A DNA stretch of 64,000 bases from Luteimonas vadosa (lineage in GTDB: Bacteria > Pseudomonadota > Gammaproteobacteria > Xanthomonadales > Xanthomonadaceae): the NCBI RefSeq assembly GCF_039543545.1, contig NZ_BAABJY010000001.1, forward strand, positions 744,001 to 808,000, given 5' to 3'. Shown here one piece after another: positions 25,953 through 36,534 of this stretch. The first letter of the stretch is position 1, and each line of letters starts with the position of its first letter. Under the pieces are notes generated by a model. The model did not search any database and was not told the DNA's origin. It worked only from the letters and a program-made list of their open reading frames with translations. Made by a program: the position numbers and the translations under genes.

Positions 25953-26669
25953 CTACTTCGACTTGATCGCCAGCGCCGGCAGGCCGCCGTTGCCGAGCTT
26001 CTGCTTGGCCTCCGCGAGCTCCGACGCCGTGGCGTAGGGCCCCATGCGCACCCGGTGCACGGTCTTGCCGCCCACCTCGGCCGTTTCGACGCGCGCCCCG
26101 AGGCCGAGCAGGGCGATGCGTGCCTTCAGCGCCTCGGCGTCGTCGGACGCGCTGAAGGCGCCGGCCTGGAGGATGTAGCGGGCATCGTCGCCGCCGGCCG
26201 CGGCGGAAGCCGCGGGGCGTGGCGGCGTGGCGGCGGTGTCCGGAAGGGCGGTCGATGGCGTTTGCGCCAGGTCGGCGGCATCCGGGTCGGCCTGCTCGCG
26301 CTGGCGGGCCTCCTCGGCACGCGCGCTGGCGGCGATCTGGGCGTCGGTCAGCGCGACTTCGTCGGCCGGCAGCATGGTGTAGAAGTCGTACTGCGTTTCC
26401 GGGGGCGATCCGGCTTCGGGCGCGGGCGCGATCTCGTCGGGGACGACGGGATCGTCACCCTCGTCGCTGGAAGTCGCGGCCGGACGGGCATCCGGATTGG
26501 GGCGTGGGCGGAAAAAGCCTTCCTCGCCATCGGACTTGAGCAGCCGGGGCGCGGCGAGGACCACGACCACCGTCAGCACGATGCCCAGGATCATCCATGC
26601 CCAGCCGGGGAGTCCCGCCCGGTGGCTGCTACTGCGTCGTGCCTGGGACCTGCCGCGTTTGACTGCCAC
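25953..26669 (-). CDS. SPOR-domain cell-division-type protein (FtsN-like)
   Basis: A 238-residue bitopic protein. A basic cytoplasmic N-terminus is followed by a membrane helix (about 22-41), a long low-complexity Pro/Ala/Asp linker, and a C-terminal SPOR domain (about 163-236, YILQAGAFSASDDAEALKARIALLGLGARVE). SPOR domains bind glycan strands stripped of stem peptides at division sites. The argS-SPOR order is known from other gammaproteobacteria. The protein may serve as FtsN, but the short essential helix of FtsN cannot be identified with confidence. Confidence 0.85.
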   Translation of the reverse strand: MAVKRGRSQARRSSSHRAGLPGWAWMILGIVLTVVVVLAAPRLLKSDGEEGFFRPRPNPDARPAATSSDEGDDPVVPDEIAPAPEAGSPPETQYDFYTMLPADEVALTDAQIAASARAEEARQREQADPDAADLAQTPSTALPDTAATPPRPAASAAAGGDDARYILQAGAFSASDDAEALKARIALLGLGARVETAEVGGKTVHRVRMGPYATASELAEAKQKLGNGGLPALAIKSK

Positions 26670-26794
26670 TGCCGTGTTGCCCTCGTGATCCGGGTCGCGC
26701 CGCGTGCCGCTTGCACGCTTGCGCGGATATCCGTGAGTTTATGCCAATCGGCGGACGGTCCCCAGCGTTCGGGACGCGGCACGCGATGGCGACG

Positions 26795-28555
26795 CTACAT
26801 CGCCTCCGGCGCGGACACGCCGAGCAGGTCCAGCCCGTTCGCCAGCACTTGGCGCACCGCCAGCGCCAGCGCCACGCGCGCGTTGCGGGTGGCGTCGTCG
26901 TCGACCAGGAACTGGTGGTCGTTGTAGTAGCTCTGGAAGGCCTGCGCCAGTTCCAGCAGGTACGTCGCCAGCAGGTGGGGCTCCAGTTGCTGGCCGGCGA
27001 CCGCGACGATCTCCGGCCACCGCGACAGGTCGATCAGCAGGTTGCGCGTGGCGCGGCTGGCGGAGGAGTCGCCGTCGAGTTCCAGTGGCTGCGTGAGCCC
27101 GGCCTCCAGGTCGAAGGACAAGCCGCGTTCGCCGAGCTGGCGCAGCAGTCCGCAGATGCGTGCGTGCGAGAGCTGCACGTAGTAGACGGGATTGTCCAGC
27201 GACTGCGAGCGCGCCAGGTCGATGTCGAACACCAGCTGCGACTCCGGCTTGCGCGCGACCAGGAACCAGCGCGTGGCGTCGCTTCCGGCCTCGTCGATCA
27301 ATTCGCGCAGCGTCAGGTAGCTGCCGGCGCGCTTGGACAGCTTCACTTCCTCGCCGCCGCGCATCACGGTGACCATCTGGTGCAGCACGTACTCCGGGTA
27401 ACCCTCGGGGATGCCGGCGTCCAGCGCCTGCAAGCCCGCGCGGACGCGCGCCAGCGAACCGTGGTGGTCGGCGCCCAGCTCGGTGATCGCGCGCTGGTAG
27501 CCGCGCTGCCACTTGCTGCGGTGGTAGGCGACGTCCGGCACGAAATAGGTATAGGTGCCGTCGGACTTGCGCATCACGCGGTCCTTGTCGTCGCCGTAAT
27601 CGGTGGTGCGCAGCCACAGCGCGCCGCCATCCTCGTAGGTATGGCCGTGGGCGACCAGCTCGCGCACGGTCTCCTCGACCCGGCCCTCGTCGTACAGCGA
27701 GCTTTCCAGAAAGTACACGTCGAAGGCGACGCCGAACGCGGCCAGGTCCGCGTTCTGCTCCCGGCGCAGCCACGCCACGGAGAAGCGGCGGATCGCATCG
27801 AGGTCGTCGATGTCGCCGCTGCCGGTCACGGTCCGGCAGTCGCTCTCCACCGAGGCGCCGTCGAGGTAGGCACGGGCGACATCGGCGATGTAGTCGCCCC
27901 GATAGCCGTCCTCCGGCCAGCCGGAGTCTTGCGGCGACAGCCCCTTGGCACGGGCCTGCACGGAAAGCGCCAAGTTCTCGATCTGCACCCCGGCGTCGTT
28001 GTAGTAGAACTCGCGGCGCACGTCCCAGCCATTGGCGGCCAGCACGCGGGCGATGCAGTCGCCGATGACCGCGGCGCGGCCATGGCCGACATGCAGCGGT
28101 CCGGTGGGATTGGCCGACACGTATTCGACGCCGGCCATACGGCCGCCGCCATCCTCGTTGCGGCCGTAGCGACCGCCTTGCGCGTGGACCTCGCGCAAGG
28201 CGCGCTGCCATGCCGCGGGCGACAGGCGGAAGTTGAGGAAGCCGGGCCCTGCGATCTCGACCTGGGCGATGTCGTCGCTGGCGGGCAATGCCTGGACCAG
28301 GGCCTGGGCGATGGCGCGCGGGTTGGTGCGCGCCGCCTTGGCCAGCAGCATGGCCGCGTTGCTGGAAAAGTCGCCGTGGCTGCGATCCTTCGGTCGTTCG
28401 ACCACGAAGTCCGCCAGGGTGGCATCGGCGGGCAGGGTGCCCGCGGCGCGCAGGCCGGCGATGCCCTGGCTGACCAGCGTTCGGACCACGTCGCGCGGCG
28501 GGGCGCTGGGAGGGGGATTCACGGAGAAGTCTGCGACGTCTTGAGCGGCCGCCAT
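26795..28555 (-). CDS. argS: Arginyl-tRNA synthetase
   Basis: A class-I synthetase of 586 residues that charges tRNA-Arg. It has an N-terminal Add-1 domain, the HIGH-type motif HVGHGR (in PTGPLHVGHGR near 138), the KMSKS-equivalent KLSKR, and an all-helical DALR anticodon domain at the end. The start is uncertain: TACAAT overlaps the ATG at 28555, which would place a transcription start inside the frame, so the true start could be GTG 28522. It precedes the SPOR gene by 125 bases. Confidence 0.94.
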   Translation of the reverse strand: MAAAQDVADFSVNPPPSAPPRDVVRTLVSQGIAGLRAAGTLPADATLADFVVERPKDRSHGDFSSNAAMLLAKAARTNPRAIAQALVQALPASDDIAQVEIAGPGFLNFRLSPAAWQRALREVHAQGGRYGRNEDGGGRMAGVEYVSANPTGPLHVGHGRAAVIGDCIARVLAANGWDVRREFYYNDAGVQIENLALSVQARAKGLSPQDSGWPEDGYRGDYIADVARAYLDGASVESDCRTVTGSGDIDDLDAIRRFSVAWLRREQNADLAAFGVAFDVYFLESSLYDEGRVEETVRELVAHGHTYEDGGALWLRTTDYGDDKDRVMRKSDGTYTYFVPDVAYHRSKWQRGYQRAITELGADHHGSLARVRAGLQALDAGIPEGYPEYVLHQMVTVMRGGEEVKLSKRAGSYLTLRELIDEAGSDATRWFLVARKPESQLVFDIDLARSQSLDNPVYYVQLSHARICGLLRQLGERGLSFDLEAGLTQPLELDGDSSASRATRNLLIDLSRWPEIVAVAGQQLEPHLLATYLLELAQAFQSYYNDHQFLVDDDATRNARVALALAVRQVLANGLDLLGVSAPEAM

Positions 28556-28695
28556 TGTACGCGAGCGCCGTCCGCGCAGACCCGCGTCGTGGCGCAGGAC
28601 GCACGCCGTGCCGTGGACTCGGCGCGGGCAAGGCGCCGTCGCGGACACATCTTTCCTTGCACTTCAGACGCGGTCGGTCGTGCTTGCAGCAGCGT

Positions 28696-29478
28696 TCAGA
28701 CCCAACCCCGGGCCGCCAGCGACATCGGGGCGCCGTCACCGACGACGAAGTGGTCGAGCAGGCGGACGTCGACCAGCGCCAGGGCCTGTTTCAGGCGCGC
28801 GGTGACTGCGCGGTCGGCGGCGCTGGGCTCGGCATTGCCGCTGGGGTGGTTGTGGCCGACGATCACCGCCGCGGCGTTGTAGGCCAGGGCGCGGCGGACC
28901 ACCTCGCGCGGGTGGACCTCGGCGCCATCGACCGTGCCGCGGAACAGCTCCTCGAACGCCAGGGCGCGATGGCGGGAGTCGAGGAACAGTGCCGCGAAGA
29001 CTTCGTTGGGATGGCCGCGCAGGCGTTGCGTGAAATAGCGTCCCGCGGACTGCGGATCGGTCAGCGCCTCGCCGCGTTCGAGCCCGGCGGCCAGGTATCG
29101 ATTGCAGAGCTCCAGCGCGGCGGACAACTGGCAGGCGCGGGCAGGGCCGAGGCCGGGCAGATCGGCCAGCTCGGCCGGGGGGCGTTCCAGCAGGCAGCGC
29201 AGTGGGCCGTGCAGGGCCAGCAGGTTGCGGGCGGTCGCCACCGCGTCCAGGCCGCGCAGCCCCGAGCCCAGGAAGATCGCCAGCAGCTCGGCGTCGGACA
29301 GGACCGGCGCGCCGCGGGCCAGCAGCTTTTCGCGGGGACGTTCGGCGGCGGGCCAATCGCGGATGTGGCTGGGGGCACGACCAGCGCCGGGGTGGGCCGG
29401 GCAGGCGGCGTGCGGGTCCGGGGTCTGGTCCGCGTGAGGCCGGGGGGCAGCGGGCAAGGGGATCGGGGCAATGTCCAT
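28696..29478 (-). CDS. radC: RadC-family JAMM-domain protein
   Basis: A 260-residue RadC/YeeS-type protein. A helix-hairpin-helix part (LADLPGLGPARACQL near 105) is followed by the JAMM metal motif GHNHPSGNAEPSAAD with the upstream Glu. The first ~35 residues are a Pro/His-rich, non-conserved extension. The family is named for DNA repair, but that role has been disputed and the biochemical activity is unknown. It is divergent from coaBC and precedes argS by 140 bases. Confidence 0.9.
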   Translation of the reverse strand: MDIAPIPLPAAPRPHADQTPDPHAACPAHPGAGRAPSHIRDWPAAERPREKLLARGAPVLSDAELLAIFLGSGLRGLDAVATARNLLALHGPLRCLLERPPAELADLPGLGPARACQLSAALELCNRYLAAGLERGEALTDPQSAGRYFTQRLRGHPNEVFAALFLDSRHRALAFEELFRGTVDGAEVHPREVVRRALAYNAAAVIVGHNHPSGNAEPSAADRAVTARLKQALALVDVRLLDHFVVGDGAPMSLAARGWV

Positions 29479-29577
29479 GCTCGCCAGCTTGGTCCCCGAT
29501 CGTGACCTGCGCCCTCAGTCTGCATGACGCCTTCGGGTAAGCTGTTTCCCCGATTTGCCGTAGGAATTTTCCGACCC

Positions 29578-30795
29578 GTGAGCGACGCGGCGCACAAGCT
29601 GCACGGCCAGCGCATCCTGCTGTGCGTCTGTGGCGGGATCGCCGCCTACAAGGCGGTCGACCTGGTGCGCAGGCTGCGCGAGGCGGGCGCCGAGGTGCGC
29701 GTGGCGATGACCGACAACGCCCAGCGTTTCGTCGGTGCCGCCAGCTTCCAGGCCGTGTCCGGCGAGCCGGTGCGAAGCTCGCTCTGGGACGCCGCCGCCG
29801 AGGCGGCGATGGGGCACATCGAGCTCGCCCGCTGGGCCGATCGCATCGTGGTCGCCCCGGCGACGGCCGATACGCTCGCGCGGCTGGCGCACGGCCTGGC
29901 GGACGACCTGGTCAGCACCCTGTGCCTGGCCACGACCGCGCCGATCACGGTGGCGCCGGCGATGAACCACCGCATGTGGCTGCATCCCGCGACGCAAGCC
30001 AACATCGCCTTGCTGCAGTCGCGCGGCGTGCAGGTCGTCGGCCCCGCGGACGGACCGTTGGCCGAAGGCGAATCCGGCCCGGGACGCCTCAGCGAGCCGC
30101 TGGAGATCGTCGCCGCGCTGGCGGGGACGGTCGCACCGGGCGATTTCGCCGGCCTGCGCATCGTGGTCAGTGCCGGACCGACCTACGAGGACCTGGACCC
30201 GGTGCGCTACCTGGGCAACCGCAGCAGCGGCAAGATGGGCTTCGCGATCGCGCGGGCCGCGGCCCGGCGTGGCGCGGAGGTGGTCCTGGTGGCCGGGCCT
30301 GTGGCCTTGCCGACGCCGCAGGGCGTGACCCGGGTCGACGTGCGCTCTGCGGCGCAGCTGCATGCCGCCGTGCTCGCTGCCCTGCCGGCCGATGCCTACG
30401 TCGGCGCCGCCGCCGTGGCGGACTTCACCCCGCGCACGGTCGCTGCCGGCAAGATCAAGAAATCCCCCGAAGATGCCGAAAGTCGCGTGCTGGACCTGGT
30501 CCGCACCGACGACGTGCTCGCCACGGTGGCGCGGCATGCGCTGCGTCCGCGGCTGGTGGTCGGGTTCGCGGCGGAGACCGACGACGTGGTGGGCAACGCG
30601 CGCCGCAAGCTGGAGGCCAAGGGCATCGACCTGATCGCTGCCAACCGCGTCGGCGCGGCGGGGGCGGGGTTCGAGGGGGACGACAACGAGTTGGCGGTGC
30701 TCTGGGCCGGCGGCGAGCGCCGCATCGGGCCCGCGCCGAAGGCGATGGTGGCCGAGGCGCTGCTGGACGTCGTGCGCGAGCGGATGACGGCATGA
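29578..30795 (+). CDS. coaBC: Bifunctional phosphopantothenoylcysteine decarboxylase/synthetase
   Basis: A two-domain coenzyme A biosynthesis enzyme. The N-terminal flavoprotein decarboxylase domain has LLCVCGGIAAYKA, the active-site His in MGHIELARWAD, the PAMN motif (VAPAMNHRMW), and the Cys in STLCLATTAP. The C-terminal synthetase (from ~190) has SAGPTYEDLDPVRYLGNRSSGKMG and the KIKK motif. The GTG at 29578 fits the family start; ATG 29524 would add 18 unrelated residues. Its stop overlaps the dut ATG. coaBC-dut-algC is the same order as in Pseudomonas. Confidence 0.93.
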   Translation: MSDAAHKLHGQRILLCVCGGIAAYKAVDLVRRLREAGAEVRVAMTDNAQRFVGAASFQAVSGEPVRSSLWDAAAEAAMGHIELARWADRIVVAPATADTLARLAHGLADDLVSTLCLATTAPITVAPAMNHRMWLHPATQANIALLQSRGVQVVGPADGPLAEGESGPGRLSEPLEIVAALAGTVAPGDFAGLRIVVSAGPTYEDLDPVRYLGNRSSGKMGFAIARAAARRGAEVVLVAGPVALPTPQGVTRVDVRSAAQLHAAVLAALPADAYVGAAAVADFTPRTVAAGKIKKSPEDAESRVLDLVRTDDVLATVARHALRPRLVVGFAAETDDVVGNARRKLEAKGIDLIAANRVGAAGAGFEGDDNELAVLWAGGERRIGPAPKAMVAEALLDVVRERMTA

Positions 30796-31250
30796 ACCGC
30801 ACGCTCGAGGTCAAGGTACTGGACGTGCGCTTCGGCGAGGTGTGGCCACTTCCCGCCTACGCCACCGCGGCGAGCGCCGGGCTGGACCTGCGCGCCGCGG
30901 TCGATGCACCTGTCGCGCTCGCGCCCGGCGACGCCGCGCTGGTGCCCACGGGGCTGGCGATCCACCTCGCCGACCCGACGCTTTGCGCGGTGGTGCTGCC
31001 GCGTTCGGGGCTGGGGCACAAGCATGGCATCGTGCTGGGCAACGGCACCGGCCTGATCGATGCCGATTACCAGGGGCCGTTGATGATCAGCGCCTGGAAC
31101 CGCGGCAAGGCGACCTACACGATCGAACCCGGGGACCGCATCGCGCAACTGGTGGTGTTGCCGATCGTGCGCGCCACCCTGCAAGTAGTGGATACTTTCG
31201 CCGACAGCGCCCGAGGGGAAGGCGGGTTCGGCCATACCGGCATGCGCTGA
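30792..31250 (+). CDS. dut: dUTP diphosphatase
   Basis: A 152-residue trimeric dUTPase that hydrolyses dUTP to dUMP and keeps uracil out of DNA. All five motifs are visible: SAGLDLRA, PRSGLGHKHG, GNGTGLIDADYQG, NRGKATYTIEPGDRIAQLV and the C-terminal GEGGFGHTG. The ATG overlaps the coaBC stop (ATGA), so translation is probably coupled. Confidence 0.96.
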   Translation: MNRTLEVKVLDVRFGEVWPLPAYATAASAGLDLRAAVDAPVALAPGDAALVPTGLAIHLADPTLCAVVLPRSGLGHKHGIVLGNGTGLIDADYQGPLMISAWNRGKATYTIEPGDRIAQLVVLPIVRATLQVVDTFADSARGEGGFGHTGMR

Positions 31251-31265
31251 CAGGGGAACACGGCA

Positions 31266-33590
<2,325 letters not shown>

Positions 33591-33705
33591 CGGCAGCCGT
33601 CGCGGCGTCGCTGGTCGCCCGCGTCGAGCGGGCGTGCCGCGTTTCCGTTTGGACGGGCGGCGAGTGCGGCGCCGGGTGGGCCCCGCGTTGCGGGGCGCCT
33701 CGCGC

Positions 33706-34350
33706 TCAACCTTGGCTGGGCGTCTTCATCTCGCGGTAGCGCTGCAGCGCCTGGTCAAGATCGTTGCCGAGTTCGGCGCGATCCTGCAGCTGCTTGCGCA
33801 GCATCGCCTGCAGGCGCACGAGTTCGGTGTGCTGGCCCACGATCCTGTCGGCCAGCGGCTTGCGCACCGGCTGGGCCTGCAGTTCGGTTTCCGCGGCCTG
33901 GCGCAGCAAGGACAGCAGGCTCTGGCGCAGGTTGTCGATGCCCATGCGCAGCGTCTTGACCGATTCATCGTTGAGGACGATGCGTTCGTTGTAGGCGCGG
34001 CGCAGGTCGGCCTCGGTGGCATAGGATTCGATCATCGCCAGGTCGCGGCGCCGCCGCGCGGCCTCGGCATCGGCGGCCAGCCGGGCCTCCTCGGCGGCCT
34101 GTGCGGCTGCCGCGCGCTCCTCGCCCGTCAGCGCGCGATCCACTGACCCGGTCCGAAGCCCGCTGGTTGAATTGATCTCGGTCCGCGCACGGTCGACCGC
34201 GGAAGGCGGCAGCGTGTCGCCGCAGACCTGGACGCCATTCTCGGCCCAGCAATACAACTTCTTGCCGGCGGGCTTGTTCTGCGCCTCGGCCGCGGTCGGC
34301 AGCATCGCCAGCAGCGCGCAGGCGACCAGGATCACGCTACGGTTGTTCAT
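33706..34350 (-). CDS. Secreted coiled-coil protein with DUF4124-like N-terminus
   Basis: A 214-residue protein with a signal peptide (about 1-23, PTAAEAQ). A short KKLYCWAENGVQVCGDTLPP segment with two cysteines follows, reminiscent of DUF4124. The rest is a long, Ala/Arg/Glu-rich coiled coil (about 75-210) with heptad-like leucines. Periplasmic, function unknown. It lies 57 bases after pyrE on the same strand. The region 33591-33705 after algC has short GC hairpins (33616-33634, 33680-33696) without T runs, which could be weak terminators between the convergent genes. Confidence 0.75.
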   Translation of the reverse strand: MNNRSVILVACALLAMLPTAAEAQNKPAGKKLYCWAENGVQVCGDTLPPSAVDRARTEINSTSGLRTGSVDRALTGEERAAAAQAAEEARLAADAEAARRRRDLAMIESYATEADLRRAYNERIVLNDESVKTLRMGIDNLRQSLLSLLRQAAETELQAQPVRKPLADRIVGQHTELVRLQAMLRKQLQDRAELGNDLDQALQRYREMKTPSQG

Positions 34351-34407
34351 GGCACCCGCCCCCCGGCCGGTCGTTGCGTCTCGATGCCGCGTGCGAGCTT
34401 GGCGCGG

Positions 34408-35082
34408 TCACGGTGACCCCGAGTCTACGCCGTAACGGCGGCGGTAGGCGAGAAGCCGGTCACGCTCCGCGGCCAGCGCGGCGCTGCCGCCGGCGAGCGC
34501 GAGCAGGTCGTCCAGCGACGCGATGGCGACGACCGGGATCGCGTGCTCCGCGGCCACGGCCTGCGCCGCCGAACGGCGCGCCGTGCCGGGACCGCCCTCG
34601 CCGAGCATCTCCTGGCGATCGAGGGCGATCGCGATGCCCGCGGGCGTGCCTCCGCCGCCGTCGATCAGCGCAAGGGCCTCGCGGATCGCCGTGCCCGCGG
34701 TGATGACGTCGTCCACGACCAGCACGCGCCGGCCGGCCAGGTCGGCGCCGATCAGCGAGCCGCCTTCGCCGTGGGACTTGGCTTCCTTGCGGTTGAAGGC
34801 CACCGGGAGGTCGCGGCCGCGGCGCGCGAACTCGCAGGCCAGCGCGGTGGCCAGCGGGATGCCCTTGTAGGCAGGTCCGAACAACAGGTCGAAGTCGACG
34901 CCGGCCGCTTCGATGGCGTCGGCATAGCACGCGGCCAGCGTCGCCAGCGCCGCGCCGCGGTCGAAGCGGCCGGCATTGAAGAAGTAGGGGCTGGTGCGGC
35001 CGGACTTGAGGGTGAATTCGCCGAAGCACAACGCGTCGGCCTGCAGGGCGAGCTCGAGGAACCGCTGGCGATGATCCGACAT
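34408..35082 (-). CDS. pyrE: Orotate phosphoribosyltransferase
   Basis: A 224-residue enzyme that makes orotidine-5'-phosphate from orotate and PRPP in pyrimidine synthesis. Visible parts are FTLKSGRTSPYFFNAG, GPAYKGIPLA, the catalytic-loop lysines in FNRKEAKSHGEGG, and the PRPP motif VLVVDDVITAGTA (near 122-134). The ATG 35082 gives the expected N-terminus. It lies 49 bases after the acetyltransferase gene. Confidence 0.95.
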   Translation of the reverse strand: MSDHRQRFLELALQADALCFGEFTLKSGRTSPYFFNAGRFDRGAALATLAACYADAIEAAGVDFDLLFGPAYKGIPLATALACEFARRGRDLPVAFNRKEAKSHGEGGSLIGADLAGRRVLVVDDVITAGTAIREALALIDGGGGTPAGIAIALDRQEMLGEGGPGTARRSAAQAVAAEHAIPVVAIASLDDLLALAGGSAALAAERDRLLAYRRRYGVDSGSP

Positions 35083-35131
35083 GCGGAGGATTCTGCCATG
35101 CGCGCCGCGCCGATTCCGCCGGCCGGATGGA

Positions 35132-35629
35132 TCAGGCGCCGACGGCGCGCAGCAGCAGCCGCTGCGGACCCGCCCGACCCCCGGCGTGCAATTCGCCGCT
35201 ATCCACGAAGCCGGCGCCGCGGTAGGCACGCGCGGCGGCCGTGTTGCGGCAATCGACGTTGAGTGCCAGCAACCGGCACGCAGGATGGCGCCGGGCCAGA
35301 TCGTTGCAGCAGGACAAGAGCACCTGCCGCGCCAGCCCACGGCCCTGCCAGTCCTGGTCGATCACCAGGGCCCGCAGCACCGCGCAGCGACCGTCGAGCC
35401 GGCGGCGGCTGACGGCGGTAGGCCGGTGGTCGAGGCGGTAGAAGCCGACCACGACCCCGTCGGCGAGGATCGCCATGGCCTCGCTGTCCGGATCGGATTC
35501 GGCGCTGTCGAGGTTGAGGCCGATGTCGCCGACGTAGTCGGCCTGGCCGGGCGCCAACCGCAGCGCGCGGATGGCCCCGCGCTGGGACGGCGCGACGGGC
35601 ACGACCCGCAGGTCCAGGACGCTGGTCAT
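35132..35629 (-). CDS. GNAT-family N-acetyltransferase
   Basis: A 165-residue single-domain acetyltransferase. The acetyl-CoA loop is in VIDQDWQGRGLARQVL (Q-x-x-G-x-G/A type, near 98-113), followed by LALNVDCRNTAAARAYRGAGF, the C-terminal GNAT signature. Substrate unknown. It precedes pyrE on the same strand and faces the exonuclease gene 102 bases away. The start ATG 35629 is chosen because the GNAT fold starts there; an open frame continues upstream. Confidence 0.82.
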   Translation of the reverse strand: MTSVLDLRVVPVAPSQRGAIRALRLAPGQADYVGDIGLNLDSAESDPDSEAMAILADGVVVGFYRLDHRPTAVSRRRLDGRCAVLRALVIDQDWQGRGLARQVLLSCCNDLARRHPACRLLALNVDCRNTAAARAYRGAGFVDSGELHAGGRAGPQRLLLRAVGA

Positions 35630-35730
35630 CCGCCGAGCATAGCCGGGGCGGACAGCGCCTGCCGGGGAGGCGCCCTGCGCGCGGAATCCGTTAGTCTGCA
35701 CCCTCCCGGCACGCACGATTCCCCTCCCAC

Positions 35731-36534
35731 ATGCGCATCATCAGCTTCAATGCCAACGGCATCCGGTCCGCCGCGAGCAAGGGCTTCTTCGATTGGTTCG
35801 CTGGCCAGGATGCCGACGTCCTGTGCGTGCAGGAGACCAAGGCCCAGAAGCACCAGCTGGCGGGCGAGGCCTTCCGTCCGCCCGGTTACCAGGTCCGTTT
35901 CCGCGACGCCACCACCCGCAAGGGCTACAGCGGCGTGGCGATCTACAGCCGGCGCGAGCCGGACGAGGTTCGCACCGCGCTGGGGCGCGACACGTTCGAC
36001 GAGGAGGGCCGTTACATCGAGGCCCGGTTCGGCGACCTCAGCGTGGTGTCCTTCTACATTCCGTCGGGCAGCTCGGGCGACCTGCGCCAGGGCTACAAGT
36101 TCGAGGTGATGGAATGGCTCAAGCCGCAGCTGGACCAGTGGCTGGCCAGCGGCCGTCATTACGTGCTGTGCGGGGACTGGAACATCGTGCGTAGCGAACT
36201 CGACATCCGCAACTGGAAATCCAACCAGAAGAACTCCGGCTGCCTGCCGCCCGAACGCGGTTGGCTCAACGGGCTGATCGGCGAGGACGGCGGCAGCGAC
36301 GGCACCGCGGCGTGCGCAGGCGGCTGGGTCGATGCCTATCGCGCGCTCCACCCGGCAGGCCGGGACTACACCTGGTGGAGCAACCGCGGCGCGGCGCGCG
36401 CCAAAAACGTCGGGTGGCGGATCGATTACCAGCTGGTCACGCCGTCGCTGCGCGACAAGCTACGCGGCTGCGCGATCCACCGCGAGCCCCGGTTTTCCGA
36501 CCACGCCCCCTTCGCCGTGGACTACGCCCTGTGA
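35731..36534 (+). CDS. xthA: Exonuclease III family protein (Crc-like, catalytic residues intact)
   Basis: A 267-residue exonuclease III-family protein that acts on AP sites and 3' ends. Catalytic residues are present: metal Glu in QETKAQ (near 35), Asp/Asn in CGDWNIV (near 150), and SDHAP at the end. Long stretches (FYIPSGSSGD, KNSGCLPPERGWLN, VGWRIDYQLVTP) resemble Pseudomonas Crc, whose gene also neighbours pyrE but which has lost these residues. So this is probably an active nuclease of the Crc branch. The next gene begins within its stop (GTGA). Confidence 0.88.
   Translation: MRIISFNANGIRSAASKGFFDWFAGQDADVLCVQETKAQKHQLAGEAFRPPGYQVRFRDATTRKGYSGVAIYSRREPDEVRTALGRDTFDEEGRYIEARFGDLSVVSFYIPSGSSGDLRQGYKFEVMEWLKPQLDQWLASGRHYVLCGDWNIVRSELDIRNWKSNQKNSGCLPPERGWLNGLIGEDGGSDGTAACAGGWVDAYRALHPAGRDYTWWSNRGAARAKNVGWRIDYQLVTPSLRDKLRGCAIHREPRFSDHAPFAVDYAL

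Noticed and set aside
33591..33705. Short GC hairpins between algC and the convergent DUF gene as terminators
   Set aside because: Two 7-bp stems exist but neither is followed by a T run in either direction, so they are mentioned only as weak candidates.
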